Assembly (NCBI GenBank): GCA_964465735.1
Contig: CAYXKT010000166.1
Span: 1 to 5,138, forward strand
DNA: 5,138 nucleotides
Source of the DNA: Erginobacter sp964465735
GTDB taxonomy: Bacteria > Auribacterota > Erginobacteria > Erginobacterales > Erginobacteraceae
Direction of reading: 5' to 3'
The notes beneath the pieces are model-generated. The model saw nothing but the letters and a program-made list of their open reading frames with translations. It did not search any database and had not been told where the DNA came from. The position numbers and the translations under genes are program-made. Shown here one piece after another: positions 5,039 to 5,138 of this stretch (position 1 is its first letter; every line of letters starts with the position of its first letter).

Positions 5039-5138
5039 CTAAGTTGAGCGATTATTGCGGATGAAATGTGCTAAGATTTTGCCGGCCGACGGGTTGCGAA
5101 AACCGCAGCCATATCCAGGAGATATGGCGAGGATTTTC
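5039..5138. other. Unassigned segment with a hairpin at the right edge
   Basis: A minus-strand frame here reads GYGCGFRNPSAGKILAHFIR and then a few residues to a TAG at 5041-5039. It does not resemble an MscS channel and I cannot assign it. GCCATATC (5108-5115) and GATATGGC (5121-5128) are perfect 8-bp arms around CAGGA. Neither strand has a good T-run directly after the stem, so a terminator is only possible, not shown. Confidence 0.4.

Noticed and set aside
5100..5138. Terminator at the right-edge hairpin
   Set aside because: The T-run on the plus strand starts 6 bases after the stem and the window ends there. On the minus strand the stem is followed by TGCGG. The hairpin is recorded, but not as a terminator.
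1..5138. CRISPR array, tRNA, rRNA or complete insertion sequence
   Set aside because: No regularly spaced repeats, no cloverleaf or rRNA-like stretch and no transposase motifs were seen on either strand.

Overview
The window is GC-rich bacterial chromosome in which every gene I can support lies on the minus strand. It reads right to left as: a decayed MscS-type channel gene, a structured intergenic region, a HipB/HipA toxin-antitoxin operon with a small winged-helix gene behind it, a second structured intergenic region, and a two-gene membrane-protein operon that runs off the left edge. The host is probably an uncultured Gram-negative bacterium. The DUF2157/GDYXXLXY pair and this style of HipBA and MscS protein occur in PVC-group bacteria, Deltaproteobacteria and similar lineages, but nothing here fixes a taxon.

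Right part (about 5138 to 4161). Positions 5038 to 4607 hold a 5'-truncated relic of a mechanosensitive channel, with one in-frame stop and two indels of opposite sign. Between it and hipB lie about 450 bases without a gene. This stretch holds an 18-bp perfect palindrome, hairpins, one clear and one degenerate copy of a REP-like motif, and a likely hipB promoter (TTGACA box) whose -10 region is overlapped by a small palindrome.

Centre (4160 to about 2024). hipB (Cro/C1-type helix-turn-helix antitoxin and repressor) overlaps hipA by 8 nt. hipA encodes a full-length kinase with all recognisable catalytic residues intact. A strong hairpin in the last hipB codons sits just before the hipA ribosome-binding site. 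A short winged-helix gene starts 19 bases after hipA. An ATGA overlap then leads into an 87-codon frame that may be the start of a damaged fourth gene. The unit may therefore be a three- or four-gene extended hip operon.

Left part (about 2023 to 1). The intergenic region carries a near-perfect inverted repeat with 11-bp arms and the second clear copy of the REP-like motif, so the two clear copies bracket the hip operon. Next come a DUF2157 polytopic membrane protein, best started at a TTG, and a GDYXXLXY protein joined to it by an ATGA overlap and cut by the window edge. No RNA gene, CRISPR array or complete mobile element was seen.
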